Assembly: GCF_000247815.1 (NCBI RefSeq)
Contig: NC_021674.1
Location: 81,948,935 to 82,012,934 of the forward strand
DNA: 64,000 nucleotides
Direction: 5' to 3'
Source of the DNA: Ficedula albicollis
Lineage: Eukaryota; Chordata; Aves; Passeriformes; Muscicapidae
Numbering within the stretch: the stretch's first letter is position 1; every line of letters starts with the position of its first letter. Under the pieces are notes generated by a model. The model saw only the letters and a list, made by a program, of their open reading frames with translations. It was not told where the DNA came from and searched no databases. The translations under genes and the position numbers were made by a program. Positions 13,265 through 27,774 of this stretch are shown here, piece after piece.

Positions 13265-15569
13265 CTTCCTTCAAAAGACAGCAAAAAGATGTTTCCATAG
13301 GAGCACATCTGGGGAAAACCCCAGTCACAGGAAGGAATTATCCAAGGGAACAGTTTGGCAAGCAGAGGCTTGTAGTTGCTTGAATTAGTTTGCCTGAGCC
13401 AACAGATGAAATAACTGCAAAGTGCATTACATGTTGTCTAAGTCACAATATCCTAGAACTATTTCAATCTTTGCTAAAGGGGTGTATGTAGAATTACATA
13501 TATCTGGCATATAAACATGAAATATATACAGAAATCAAATTCGTGTCATAATTTGATGAGCAAATCATATTCACTTTGGTGATGGAATTTTTAAGCATAT
13601 TACCTGCAGTACAAGATGAATCTTAGGACTTACCAGGGCTTTTGAGTGATATAAAAGTCTAAAAATCTGACATAAATCATATCATAAGAGAAGTTTACAG
13701 TCTCATTTTACTAATAAAACAATAACTACTTTGTTTAGCAACTCATTGTATTAAACATAATTTCTAGTGATGCGTTAGAAAAATTATGAGACAAATCACA
13801 ATCTGCTCTATGCGGAACAGATGTAAGTCAATCACCTGTTTCTCCAAGTGTTTCTCTCCACTCATGATTTAAAAAGTATCATTGCTGCAACATGATCAGA
13901 AGCAGAATGTAGCTGAGCTATTTCAAGGAACCAGAGGCACAGTGCACAAAGAAAGCACATCTACTTGTTTTCCTTCAGAGCAGAGTCAAAATTTACAAGA
14001 CACAAAACGCCTGGGAAAACTATCCTGTATCTCCTGCTGCAGTGAGTTAAGGCTCTTGTTCTTACAAAAACAATGCATTGCTTTGTGAATAAGTTGCTCA
14101 GAAGAGGACATGCTTATTTTGCTGGCCAGGAATATAAATAGTTAGCTCAGAAAATCGCCTGCTTGAAATACTAGATACACATTTCTGAGCTCTCAGCTGC
14201 TTTCAGACACTACACATGCAGCTCCCACTGAAACTGATTAATTACAACTCCATGCTCAGACTCAGACCTTGGGAAGTTCAGCTCTTTTGAGAAGGGTAAT
14301 GTAAGGTAGCCAGCTGGAAAAAAGAGGAATGGCGCAGCTGCACACCTGCCTTCCTCAAATGCCTGCTTACAAGTGCTGCTGTGTCCTCAAAGAGCTCAGT
14401 TCCAGCAGAGGATAAATATTTGTTACAGTTAACAGACATCTTTGCATAAACTTAGCACATTTGGAAGCATGTGAAAGAAAATAAATGAAAGAGAAGCAGA
14501 GCAGTGTTTACGTTACTTTGATACAAAGACTTCAAAGCAAACTAGCCCCAGTCCTTAAGACTGGCAGGGCCAGAGCATCCCTCAGAGGTTTCTGCAAATT
14601 CTCTTGCACAGATCTTTTTATCAATTTATTTATTAAAAGAAAGCTCATGATAGGGTTCACAGCTGTCCTTCTCCACAGGGAGTTTGCTATGAGCACAGGT
14701 GCTGTGCTGAGGGACTGGGCACACCTGGCTGTCCCCATAAAAGATGGCACAGACTGGCTGGGCATTGACAAGGAACCCTGGGCAGGCACTGATGATATTC
14801 ACAGCAGCATGGATTCCAGCAGAAAACCTGCTTCTGGTAAAATCTAAATCATCTGGGATGATTTCATCCTCTTTCACTGCAGTCTTTCACAACCTAATTC
14901 TTGTTCGCTAAATAGGATGTCCTTCTTCAATTAATTTTGTGTAAGAGATATGTCCTGTGTTAGTTTTTTAATATTATTCTAAAGAATTGTTATGGCAAAA
15001 AAAAAAAAGGTATCTTTCTGTTGTTGTTGCTGCAGCCTTGAAAGACGCAGTGTCTCTGGCAGAGCAAATTCTCTTGCAAAGAGTTCTGTATTGCCACAGC
15101 TAGAATTCCTGTACACAAAGCAATGCATTTAAAGCCAGCTCAGGAATCTCTGCATTACACTGGAGATTTTCCCCCAGTTTAGCATGCAGTGTTTAGCTAT
15201 TTTTAGAAGAATTCTTAGGCCTGTCTCAAATTTCCTCATAATAAAATCTCTTTCCTGGCAAAGGCCTCCTATAATGTTAAGTACTTTTTACCCAAAGGTA
15301 ATATTTAGTCCATGGTAAGTACTGAAGGGGAAGGCTCAGATATTTGAGGGATTTCTTACAATATTCCAAAAGAACTGGCGGTGTTAAAGCAGTAAGTGTT
15401 ACAGGAGAAGTAAGAAAGGAAGTTCAGTGCATGAGTCTGCACTGCATTACCAGTATCTATTTCCAGCAGCATTTGGATACTCCTGACAGAGAATAGTGAC
15501 CCAGTGTGGTAGGCAATGTGGAAATACAGAACAGAGCTACGCCCTACTCCAAAAAGTTCACCAAAAAAG
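13265..15569. other. Intergenic, no gene recognised
   Basis: Mixed sequence with short open frames only (for example 14485-14847) that lack recognisable domains or splice context. Nothing can be supported here beyond low-complexity A runs near 14998-15008. Confidence 0.65.
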
Positions 15570-16178
15570 TGTCCACAGGTGGCCAAGAAGGCCAATGGCA
15601 TTCTGGCCTGTGTCAGTAGTAGTGTGGCCAGCAGGACCAGGGCAGTGATTGTGCCTCTGTACCACGTCTCGAGTGCTGTGTCCAGTTCTGGACCCCTTTA
15701 CTACAAGAAGGACATTGAGGTGCTTGAGTCCAGAGAAGGGCAACAGAGCTGGAGAAGGGTCTGGAGTGCATATCCCATGAGGAGTGCCTGAGGGAGCTGA
15801 ACATGTCTAGCCTGGAGAACAGAAAGTTCATGGGTGACCTTATCATTCTGTTTAACCGTCTGAAAGGAGGGACTAGACAGATGGAGGTTGCCCTCTTCTC
15901 CCAGGCAACCAGCAACAGGACAAGAGGAAATGGCCCCAAGCTGCACTAGGGCAGATTCAGGTTGGCCATGAGGAAAAATTTCTTCACTGCAAGTGTTCTC
16001 AAGCATTGGAATGGACTGCCCAGGAAGTTGTAGAGTCACCATCCCTGGAAGTAGTCATGATATAACTTGACACGGCACTCAGTGCTATGGTTTAGTTGGC
16101 ATGGTGGTGCTTGTTCAAAAGCTGGACTCGATGACCTTGGAGGTCTTTTCCAGCTTTAATGATTCTATGATTCTCTGA
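15570..16178 (+). mobile_element. CR1 LINE 3' end
   Basis: This is a classic 5'-truncated CR1 copy. It carries the terminal ORF2 region and 3' UTR: the 'CCAGAGAAGGGCAACAGAGCTGG' type segment near 15730, the 'TGCCCAGGAAGTTGTAGAGTC' type segment near 16020, and the ending 'GACCTTGGAGGTCTTTTCCAGC' at about 16132. The octamer-like tail ATTCTATGATTCTCTG follows at about 16161-16176. Frame breaks show it is dead. Orientation is plus. Confidence 0.97.
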
Positions 16179-19100
16179 TGGAGTGTTTCTAAAAATATTG
16201 TTCCTAATGCAGGCAGAAGACTTACCTATTCCTCCTTTAAAACACTTTATTGTTGAGTCATAAACTCATGATTCGACCTCCACAAACTTCTCATTTTTGC
16301 ACTATTCACGAGTTCTACTTTGTATTACTCACTAGTAAAAATAAAGTTTCAAATGAAATCAGGGTAAGTACCCTGTCTTTTTCCTCCCTTTTTTAAAGGC
16401 AGCCCTCTCTGTTACTACTTTGTGCTAATGGGAAACTGGCAACTGATGGGCTAAAGAGAGCTGCCTGAGTACCTAGCACAAATTACACCCCAGAACATTT
16501 TTCCTGTCACTGCTAGAACTCTGCCTCCCCAAGCAAATCTAAATTATCTCTGCCGAGAACAATTCATCCCCAGAGCTTGAGGAAATGCCTCTGAAGCTCC
16601 TTTTCTCCTCGTTGGAGTGACCCAGGTCACACTGCAGATCACACATTTTTGTGATTTTGGAATAAGGATGGAGGTCTAGTCCTTCCCTGTAATCAGCTTG
16701 GTTTATGTCTCTTTGCCAGTACAAAACAGTCACCAAGCCAGGATAACTGGCCACAAAAGTGGCAGTGCAGAAAGACCAGATGCAAGAAGCCAAAGAGCCA
16801 TTGCATGATGTCCCACAGGACCTCCTTCACTACAGGGAGTCTTGAGACCTGCAAGGTGTTGCTATAATGTAAAGACCTCTCTCCTTTAGAGCCCAGAAAA
16901 TGGGCAATCCAGGACAAAAGCTATTAAAGATCCAACAGTGGGTCTCACACCACCTTTCACAGAAGTGCCCTCGCTGCCCTATGGTATTTGAAGATGGAGA
17001 CCCTTTCACATTAGAGAAGCAGGATGTGAGACCTGCACAATGTACCTGCCATACTGACACTCTGTCACAATGCATGAACACCCACTCTCCCACTGACAAA
17101 TTGTATCATCTCTTGGTAATTATCCTGTCGGTGTTTTGACAAGAAAATTCAAGAATATCACAGCCCCTTGCTCTTTTTCTCTGAAGGCATACCGTCAGAG
17201 AGATGCAGATTTTAAGGAGAAAAAAGTGTCAAAATATTGGCAGCATCCTCACACTGAAGGAGCAATAAAAACAAAGTGAAGGCAAGGGAGTATTTTGTGC
17301 TAAACTATTCACCCAGGATATGCTTCTGTCTGACTGTTTTACAAGTTACAGAATCCTAAAGCTACTCAGAAGACTTAATAGATGCTAAAAATTGCCATGC
17401 TGGCCTGAAACATCATTCCTGTTATCAAAAGTATTTATTGCTAAGCTTACTGCAATAATTAGTTCTAAACTAGTAGACTCTATTTCTTTTATCTAAAAAA
17501 GTGAACAAAATATAAATAGCTTTCAATTAGCATTATTTGCAAAAGCCTGCATGAGATAAAACTGAAATATTGATTTCTAGCGAGAATAGCATGGACTGTA
17601 TATAAGGAAACATGTTTTCATACACATCAAATATGCAAGAATTTTTAAATGTACTATATAAATGTGCATGTATATATATAAATGCATGTACATATAAATA
17701 TTGAAAATGCATAAGATTTATTTTATTATTTGTGTCATTATGAGGTGAAGATATGAAGAGCAAAAAGGTATGGACATGTTTACCCTCATCCTTTAAAGCT
17801 AGTGAGAGCAACTCACAAGCTGACCAAGTTGCATTTTCATCTCCAATTTACCTTCTATTCTTCATGCACTTAACTGCACAGCTCAGATCAGCAACATGCT
17901 AAATTTTGGCTCATGTAGACATCAAAACCAACGTGAGCTGCAAATATTGTTTATCAGGAAGGTAAGAAGACGACATTCACGTCCTTTTAGCTGAATGGTG
18001 GGACGCTGTTCAGTCAGAACAACACAGGCTGCAGAAGAGGAGAGAGAGAAGAGAGGAGAAAAAAGAGAAATTAGAGGGGAGAAAGGAAGGGAAGAGAGGA
18101 GAGTTCACAGGATATTATGAGGCCCACATTTGAGAGCTTTGCAGGTTCCTTAGGGAGGGGGTTTATTTATTATGACATACTTTAAAAACTTATTTAATTG
18201 GCAGGATCTTTACTTATTTTTTCATTGTTTCTAAGCAATAATTTTCCTATGGGTTTCATCATGGTACCAAATTTATGCACAGCTGACCTTCTATTTCCTG
18301 ACGCAAAAGATAATCTAAAGAGTATTTATCATATTCCTTTGGAAAGATGAACATATAGGACTAAATTAAAGAAGAGAAGACTGTACCTACCATTTTCTTC
18401 TAAAGCAGACAAAAGGCTTATTGCATGGGAGACAAAACTTTCTCCAAGCAGCAGGCTTTGCAAAGGAACTTACTCATTCAGGAATCAGGGAATATCATAA
18501 AGCAAATCCACCTTTAAGTGCAAGATGCTTTACTTTGCTTATGCCTTCTCTCAGAAACATAAGGGAAGACAGTGCATACAATATCCCTCAGCCAGTGTAC
18601 ACACTTCCCTTGGGAGGGAAGGAGCAAACAACAAACGCTTCATGCATTACTGGGAGGCACAGAGTGCTGTGTAAAAACTATGGGAGGAAAATGTATAGCA
18701 CATTCTGGCATTGGTACTTTCTGGTGACCTAGATTAAATGTTAATGCATCAATTAGCTCTGGCTCCAGCAACACAAAAACCTGAATAAACCTGAACAATC
18801 TTAAACTTAGGAAAGAAACCATACTATCTTCAACTTCTGCATCACAATTGCTGCCACATCCTTCTTCAGTAAGTATAAGAAGGACAGTCATTACAGGAGA
18901 TTTTTGGCTCTACTACCTTCTTTTCTTAAACAGTTTGTTCTGTTGAAGGTTTTCCCTTTTCTACTTCTCCCTTTCACATGGAAGAATAATGGAAAATAAA
19001 GCTGGGAAGGTCCTCAGTAGCACTGATGTACTATCCATTGATGTCCTTGTACTGAATATCCTCTCTGCATATTTATGTTTTCACTGTTGAACATATAACA

Positions 19101-22100
19101 ATAAATAAATATGTGAGGCAAATATATTTCTGTGACCAACATTTCTTGATTCATATCAACAATAAGATCACTCACTATTTTATTATTCTGAGAGATGAGA
19201 TTTTTATCTATTAATTTCATTTACATCAGCCACTTCAATTTTCTTTCAAGTTTACTTCAATTTTCCTTCTAAACCACAGGCCAGCCACACAGGTTGTGAT
19301 TTAGTACATAACTTGTATACAAAAACCCCTAGAAATGGACATGGTGCTTTACACCTATATCAGAAACCTTTTGGATATACTATATTCTGTATCAATAGCT
19401 AAATGCTAAGCATAGTTTATATAGCTCTCTACAGTGACTAATACTCAGTTTTGAGTCCTTTCCTGCCAGTTGAAATGATTCTAGCTGGTGAAAGCACTAA
19501 TACCATCTACTCTAAGCTGGCGCACCACTGCATCATCTGTGTGTGTTTGAAATAGGTCACTTCAATTCACGTTACTCAGTGTCATTTATCAAATCCTATC
19601 TGCTATCTCTGTGATTTTGATCAGAAAAATTGCTAAAACTACAAAATCTAGAGAGCTTTATTAAGAACAACAGTAACCCCTACTGGATTGTGATTGTCTC
19701 CCTGGAAACCTAGGAGATAAAAAACACCTTGCACTGCTTTGTGGAAAAGGCATAGTCCGCATAACCGTGATGAAGAACGAGTTATTTCTCTGCTTGCAAT
19801 AAATTTCATGTCATCATTTCCTGGATTAAATTGGAAATCCTGCTGAATTTACAACCAAGCTTGCTGAAAGACATCTGTTCCTCGCAAACTCAAATTCAGA
19901 GGTTTTTTTTTTTTTTTTTGTATTTACAGATAAGTTATGAAACCAGGCGTATGCCTGCTAGTTTTTTCTATGTTAAAAATTACAAGTACTGGAATATATT
20001 TCTTTATACGCTTGAAAACAAGGGACTTCACACATGATTAATAACACAAAGAAATTACCACAATCTGCTGAATGCTTGTCCTAAATTCATCCAAGTCCTG
20101 TTTGAGCACATTAGATTGTGTGTGGAGCTGTAGGGAGGAGAAATCGGAGCAGAGGCACCACAAGCTACTGTAGCAGAATCCTCACGGGGTGCTTAAACAG
20201 CACCTATATCACTATCACAAATTCTGCATTCTGGCTTCTTCTGCACATCCAGCACTTCTGACAAATGAAGAATATGTTAGCAGAGCTATTATAGTGACAT
20301 TTTACTATTCTGTCAGAGAAGTTCAAGCACTGTTTCTGCAAGTTTTTTTTCATGGCTATCATCTCAGAATTAGATCTCCTTGCTTGTTACTGGAAATTAG
20401 AACCAGAGAGTTCCTCTGGGCTACCACAGAATATTTTTTTTTAATACTGAAAATCCAAAAATAAAGGGACAGCAAAAGGGAAAACCTGAATGAAAGACTG
20501 ACAACAAATAAAATCTTAATAATAATCTGCTTTGTGATTAATATTGAGTATTTGATTTGTTTCCTAGGAATTCTACCTTTGCTTACCAATGTGAAGTAAC
20601 CAAGTTTGGTCACAATGCAAAGGCGATGGATAAAAATAATATGGATTAGGTATGATTAATATGCTAGAGAGGGGAGGAACATTCTGGATAGATGGTGTTA
20701 CAGAGATCTCAATTTGAGAAATTACAGAGAGAGCAAAGATGGGGAATTTCAGAAGTTCTTAAAGTATTTATATTTTCTCTCAAGAAAATATACCAGACAT
20801 ATACCTTTTTGCATTGAAAATTGGTATTTCTGCTTTCTTTTTCAATTTACTTTAAAAAGAAAACAAGAAACAAGTGTAATTTTCCAAAAGGTGTTCAAGA
20901 ACTTTTGAAAATGAAGCCACTTGAAGCTACTTTGAGCACAGACCTCCAGACTGTGGCCACTTTGGAAAATCTTAACCACTCAGCTCCAGTTTTTTACTTG
21001 CCGCTAAAGGTCACACTAGGTGTGTAGCAACATGAAGCATTTCTTATGTATTCCTCAGAGGCATACCCACTCGCCTCAGGCACTCAGGTCCCCTTTCTAA
21101 TCTTTGGAAAGAACCCAAAAAGCCCCCCGTCTAGCCAACAGAATGTACAGGAGAGAGAGTGTGCCTTGGATTCTACTCCTCTTCTGTCTCCTCTAGCTTT
21201 ACATTATATAAATATATTAATACATGTATGTGTGTGTATTCAAAATGCTTCTGTGTACATATAAAAAGTATTGCATTCTGATGTCTAAGAGTTCTTAGTC
21301 TCCTCCAGACTAACTAAGACACCCACCTCTGAAAAGATGGAACTAGAAAATCAGAGGGGTAAAAGCCCCAATTGAAATGGATTTAAATGTGTAACTACCT
21401 GTAGGATTTGGTTATTGCTTGTTCATGAGCTACTAATGAGAATGAATGAAGACACCCACCTGAAGAAAAAAACTGTTAGTGCAATAGCTGCTTCTTCTTC
21501 TTTTTCCATCTTCAGAAGCAGCTTAAATTACTTAAATCCCCCAATGTGTCAGTTCATGACTGCTTACAGCATTCTGGCAATAAATGTTATTTTTTCTTAC
21601 TTTGCTATTTCACTACCATTACTTGATGAAATACACAGTGAATTATGTTGAAATGTCTATTTGACTTTTGATATTGTCCATTGGACACATGAATGCTTCA
21701 TTGTACACATACCCATGACATCACACAAAGCTACCCTGGGCTATGGCACAGAAAGGAATTTCTACTGAACAAATGGCATATCTGAAGCAGACGGTGGACA
21801 GACACTAAGACAGTTCAGTTCTGTGATAAAACTTAGGACAGATCAATCTATCATGTGTAAAGCCAAACATCCTTCTGTGTTAATGTCCTAAGAATGAGAG
21901 AAAAACACTAATAGCAAACAATTTAGACACAAGACGAAGTTGTCAACTATGCTCCTGGGACAACCCCAAAAAATTGTTCCTACCTAATATAATTTTGGAC
22001 ATCTGTGTTAGCTATCTATGAGAAGATAAATTCTTCCCTTTGATTTCCATGAGGTTACAATATAAACAATTTCATTAAAAGAAATTGCAGGAATAAAAGT

Positions 22101-25100
22101 TTGTCAACTGAACATTTTTTTGTACCCCTCTGGTTTTCACCTGCTTTCTCTGTTTCAGCAGCATTTTCTCTTAATAGTTCCATCAGTAATAACACTGCCT
22201 CTATATTTCACTATGTAAATATGTCTTTGAAGACTTAAAAACACAGTCTGATCTGGCAATTAAAAAGATGAAAATACATTACTGTTAAATTTAGAATTGG
22301 CACCTAATTTGAAAATTAATACCACATATATTACAACCAAAAAAGCAAACATATTATGTCAAAAATAGCAAGAACAATTGAAGCACAATCTCTTATATGC
22401 ACTGGCCAAATTTCTAAGTAAATCTATCAGGCCAACTATATGGACTTTTTTTTTCATTATTCTGTCTTGCAAATTCATAGCCCAACCATCAGTTTGGGCT
22501 AAAAGGAATACAACTACACTTTTAGTAAAGACTTCAATATTTGTAAGGATTTATAGTAATAAAATCAACAGAGTGAACATATATAAGCAATCTGGTAAAT
22601 ATTTTATTGGGGTTTTCCTCAAGAATATTTTTTAATTAGGAAACCAAACTTCAATCAGAAAAAGTTACAGCTGTTTCTTGCACATCTAAAATTTCTGTAA
22701 CAGTGAAACATTCTAGAACACAAGAAATCTAGCATTTTCATCACCGTATGTACTGAAATATTGCTAATTTATTCAGATGATTTCATGCATAATTACTGGA
22801 AACACAAATCTGTTATTCTGCTAGTCTACCATCAGATAGGAAAAACTATCTGGTGAATACTGTGAAAAATATAAGTAATTGCAAATATTAAATTATTAAC
22901 TATACCATAAATATGCTGTCTAAAGTACCGGTTTTATTTCCTTAATAGTTTGCTTTTTCTATTTAGGCTGACATTGGGAATGCAAAGCTTGATTTCAAGC
23001 TTTGCCTACGCAACAGATGACTTCTGGCATGGCAAGGTTTTCCAAGGATGTGACAACACATAAATTGTAACACAGTTGAGAAAGTGAAAGTCCTTTTTAA
23101 GGACATACTTATACTGCAAACCTGTATTCTTCTCTCTAAAGGCTTGGCGGAGCTTTTTTCAATGTGGGAGAGAAGTGCTGTTAGGTTTATTGTGTTGGTA
23201 CAAAGCATCACTTTTCTGCTACTGCTGTATTGAGTTGGGAAGCTGACAGACCACACTTACTTTTGTATCACCAAAGGACCCTCAGCTCCCACATGGTTTG
23301 TCTCTTTTCTGAGTGAAGTATCTGATAAATGCTGCACTCTCCAAACATTCTGCTTTCTATCTCCCTTGGTTTCTTTATTGGGCTTTTATTGTATCATTTC
23401 TAACCAAGGTCTTTTCCCCTTGTAAGCAGCATATTTGCAAAAACAAAAAAAAAAAAAAAGAAAAAAAAAGATTATTAAATTATGAGCCTGATCTGGTCAT
23501 TATTAAATCAGCAGGCACTAAATTAAATTCAATCTTCTATTATAGTCCACAAGAAACTCACAGTAGAAACACTGCAAATATTGTAAGATGGAACACCACT
23601 TGTTAACAAAATGTTTCTATTTATAGAAACAGGAAGAAATTAGAGGTGAAACTATAAAAATGACCAGAACATAATAGACAGATTCAATCAGGAACTGTTC
23701 CTATCCACAGCATTGTGACTTCCAGTGCTGATCCATTATGAAGAGATACCTCTGTTTCCTTTAAAAGCTTCTCCCTTCCACTTACCCTTATAGAATATAA
23801 ATGTCATTTGGAAGCTTGAAACCAAAACATTTTTCTTACCAAATGCTATTTTCCTTCATCATATGCTGAGAATGAATGGTTCTTCTTGAACATTCAGCTG
23901 CTAAAGAGAAAGAAAAAGTGCGTATCAAATTTTCATTCTGTCCACTTTGACAAAGGCTCTTTTCCACATTAAGGCTTAAAGAGAAATAAAGACTCTAAAC
24001 ATCAAAATATTGGTGCAGTCAGACTGATTTCTCTACCTGTGCAGATTCATGATACTCTTTTTAATGGATTTCTTGAGAAAATGAGGCAAAAAAGAAATTT
24101 TGCAGATGCAGAAAGATTGGAGTATACCACAGGGAAAATACTAGAATAATGATGAGAGATGAGATCCTTGCAGAGTCATATTTTGAATAATTTGCCATGC
24201 CTGTTTTCAGTGACATCTCAGTCAACAACAGAACGTGGGTCTGAACAGACTGCTCTCATGTCACTGGGGACTGTCAGCAGTGCTTAAAAAGTAAATTACT
24301 CTGAATGAAAAGATATAAAGCAGTTGTTGCAAAACTTCAAACCACTTTTTGGATGTCAAAATTACTGGTAATATTATGGCTTGGCAAAATAAAAATTATC
24401 TAATAAAATAAAAATGATCTGATTTAAAGCTCCCTTGGTTAAAGGAGGATTTGGGGAATTTTCTTACCTGGCAACATCACTTACCCAAAGTGTTTTAAGA
24501 GAATATATTAAAACCATGTCAATTCCTTGTGCTATTTTTCTAAGAAAATTTTAAGATTGTCACAACTAAAACTAACTTTAACAAAGCAGCTAAGCCTTGA
24601 AAAAACGGTCCTGCTTCTTAGCTGTGCAGCCGTTCATGAAGATTTACCCTCTACTTTAGTCTGGATGTTTTTCAGCAACACCTGCATCATGCAGAACTTA
24701 GGGGATTTATGTATACAAAACACATTTTAGAGGCATTTAGAACTGCATGTGTGTTACTGAGGAATGAATGAATAAGCTGCTCTAGAAATAGTAGTCAATT
24801 GGAATCTCAGGTGTCAAAGCAAGAGCAGGATTATAAAATGTGCTTCAGAAGGATGTTAAAACTAATTGTTTTTTAAGTGTTCAGTTTTTAACCATGTTCT
24901 AAAGTAGTGTGGGAGCTACTTTTATGTGTCTTCCGAGTACCACTGTTAATTATTTTGTAAAAGAAAAGCAAAACAAATTTCAAGCACTGTTTATGGAAGG
25001 GAATTTAAGATCAAATAATGCATTGTACAAAACACCAAAGCATTCATTGTTGGTCAAACATCATCCAAAACAACACTGACACATGCTAAATGTTACATCC

Positions 25101-27060
25101 TAATAAATACACATGTAAGCAAATGACAAAAATTATTTTAAAGTAGCTGTCACCAGATCTCTAATAAATTTCTAATACATTGACTAGGATACAAAAATAA
25201 TAGCAATAATCATCTTTAGAATAATATGTGTAGTAACAGTAACAACAGTTACACTTGCCCACTATACAGATACTCGTTCCATTGATGAGAGACTGCAATT
25301 AAAGTCGTTGCCTGTCCTTACACAGCTCTACAAATGCACAGCCATTACATTAACACATCATGGATAATTGCTTTTACTGTAGTTACTTTAAAGTATCTGT
25401 TAACAAAACTCAGGAAATTGCCCAAGAAATGGCTTGGTTTGCACATATTTCATCTGTTATATTACAGGAGCATCTTAAGCAAGGATGATGCTCTCCCTCT
25501 CTTGGCTCTGTACAGGTAAGTGTAAATTGATAATCTCCAGAATAACTGATACAACAAAGCACACTGCGTAGCTACTGTAAATTCTAGCTTCTTACACAAA
25601 CTATCTGATGTAGACTGAGTATGAACGGTTTGCATAGTGGCAGCAGTAACAGTTTTTCACACTAAGGTTTTCACACTATCCTTAAAATATGGGCAGCTAA
25701 TATTCAGACGGGCAGCCTGCTTTATAAGAATCCACAAACTTAATTCATATGCCGTTAACCAGATATTGCTCATACATTCAAATTACAGCAGGAGAAATGC
25801 TATCATTTAATTCACATTAGTTGCAAAATATACTGACTTACAAAACAACAGTTGTACTTAATATCCATTCTTTTTTTTATTTTCAAGGGTAAATGCACAT
25901 AAGTATATTTAAAAAAAAACCACTGCTATTAAACAAATTCAATTCTAAGCAGTAGAAAATTAGTCAAAAGCAAGTTGTGCTACTTGCTTCGTCTGAAGTC
26001 ACAAGATGAAAAATGCTTTTGAATAATACCGATGCCCAAAATAGCTTATATGTCTTCAGATACTTTAAAGACTATTTTATATTTATGAGCTCCTACCAAA
26101 CGTATATATCTATGAGAAAACTGTCACTTTTGAAAGCAAAAGGAATTAGCCAGCAATTCATAACATTTGAGAGATGCTCAAGAGCTTCAAGTAACCGTGA
26201 CCATGGAAAAAGCTCCACAGATAAACTGGTATATATCAAGTCACATCACACTTTTACAGCTGGTGTATTTTTTTTTTCATTACGAAACCATAAATAGATT
26301 AGAAAAAGTGCACTAATTATTGGCAGCCACTGCAAGGTTCTTGCTAACCTTTCTATTTGTGGTCCGAGTTGCATCTTAAATTAGGCATTCTGAAGGATTT
26401 TTTTGCATGCTTTATATATTTACAAGAAAATGCATTCCCAAGCAAGTAGTAAGCAACACACTATACTGAAGTGCACCTGTTAAATGCATTAAGATAAATG
26501 TAAAGTCCCATCAAGTTACTGGACGTAGATTGCTACAGAACCTCACAAGCACTTAGACCTTAAAAAGGAAACGGCAATCTAATAAATGCTGTATGTGATG
26601 CACAAGCCTAGAGCTTGCTGACCGCACGACTCAGCTGCATTTAATTTAGTTCAGGACACATAAGTACGCTTTTTTATAATAAGCAATTCCTTTCAGGTAA
26701 AATTTCCTTTAGCTTACCAACTCCACAATTTAATTTTTTATTTTTAATTTGGTAGAGAAGTCCTTATGAAAATTCTATTAGCTTGTACCTTCCCAGGAAA
26801 GTGAACCCTAGCATGTCTTGACATTATGCAGGTGCTTTCAGAGAGCAGTCTGAGGGGTTTGTGCCAAGTGGAACTGCTCTCATTGCTTAATTCTCATTGT
26901 AATTCTCCTAGCATATATCACAAAATCATCAAACATTTATGGCTCTAAGCTACACATTTGTATAAACTTTTATTCATATTACTACTGCGGGGCTATTACT
27001 TCAGAGACTATAGCGCTATACACATTCTTAGATGTCCATACTTTTCTCATTGAACAGCAA
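16179..27060. other. Long AT-rich intergenic stretch downstream of TPBG
   Basis: About 10.9 kb without a recognisable gene. It contains a purine-rich GA tract (18037-18103), a T run at about 19902, A runs at about 23444-23470, and short TA-rich alternations near 17650-17700. The open frames are all under about 105 codons, overlap on both strands, and resemble no family I know. Some of it may be regulatory sequence for TPBG, but that cannot be shown from one sequence. Confidence 0.65.
18037..18103. repeat. Purine-rich (GA) low-complexity tract
   Basis: An imperfect AG/AGG/AAG mixture with no fixed period, almost purely purine on the plus strand. Confidence 0.85.
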
Positions 27061-27083
27061 ACACGACAGTTCTTGTAAGACTG

Positions 27084-27089
27084 TTTATT
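27084..27089 (-). terminator. Candidate TPBG polyadenylation signal
   Basis: TTTATT on the plus strand reads AATAAA on the minus strand. It is the first such hexamer downstream of the TPBG stop codon, giving a 3' UTR of roughly 690 nt. The minus strand just past it (about 27047-27071) is GT-rich, as expected for a downstream element. A second AATAAA at 26969-26974 is an alternative. No transcript evidence is available here. Confidence 0.45.
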
Positions 27090-27774
27090 GAATTTAACAG
27101 TTCAGACTGAGTTTAGATGGAGTTTAGATGCAGTTTGTATAAAAAATTCTGTCAAGTCACGTAAACTGCAATCAAAAATAACTACAAAATAGTAAGAGAC
27201 TTACTGAGATCATAAATTTCCTAACATGTAAAACTATACAGTATTTGTGCATGCTTGCTATTTGATTTTCTTCTGAAGAGCAGTTAAAAGGAGATTGTTT
27301 GGTTTTTAAAATCTCAAGACAGTCTATGAAATGTAATCATCGCATCTCAATTCAGATATACAAGATCAAAACTGGCACACAGGATCATGTAACTTTTTTC
27401 CCAAAAAGTTGAGGCAGCTTTTGTTGAATGGTGTCTGCATCAGTAAACGTTTTATAAACTCTGGTGGCTTTGGATCATCAGAGAGAATCCTTTTTTTTTT
27501 TCTTTTGACATCTTGAAAAAAATTTCCCACAAGTGCAGACAGGTAAAGAGGAAAATAAGTAGCAGCTTGTTTCCTACACACAGCTGAACACCATGCTCAG
27601 CAGTCCAGTGTCTCAAAACAAAAACTGACTTGACATCACAGGGAGGCATGTCCCCCTCAAGTTACAAGCATGTCTGAGACTTTTCAGGGGAGATGGAAGC
27701 AAGCACAAGGGTAAAGCATAAGTCTACTTTTCATGCATAGGTACTTCGCACTGCCCTGCATCTGGGGCACTTCG

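Noticed and set aside
15516..15791. Protein-coding gene in the 15.5-16.0 kb frames
   Set aside because: These frames fall on the CR1 3' end, read in sense or antisense, and are transposon-derived.
16900..17139. 79-codon plus frame with several cysteines (CPRCP, CTCH) suggesting a zinc-binding protein
   Set aside because: The cysteine and histidine spacing fits no finger family I know, and there is no supporting exon context.
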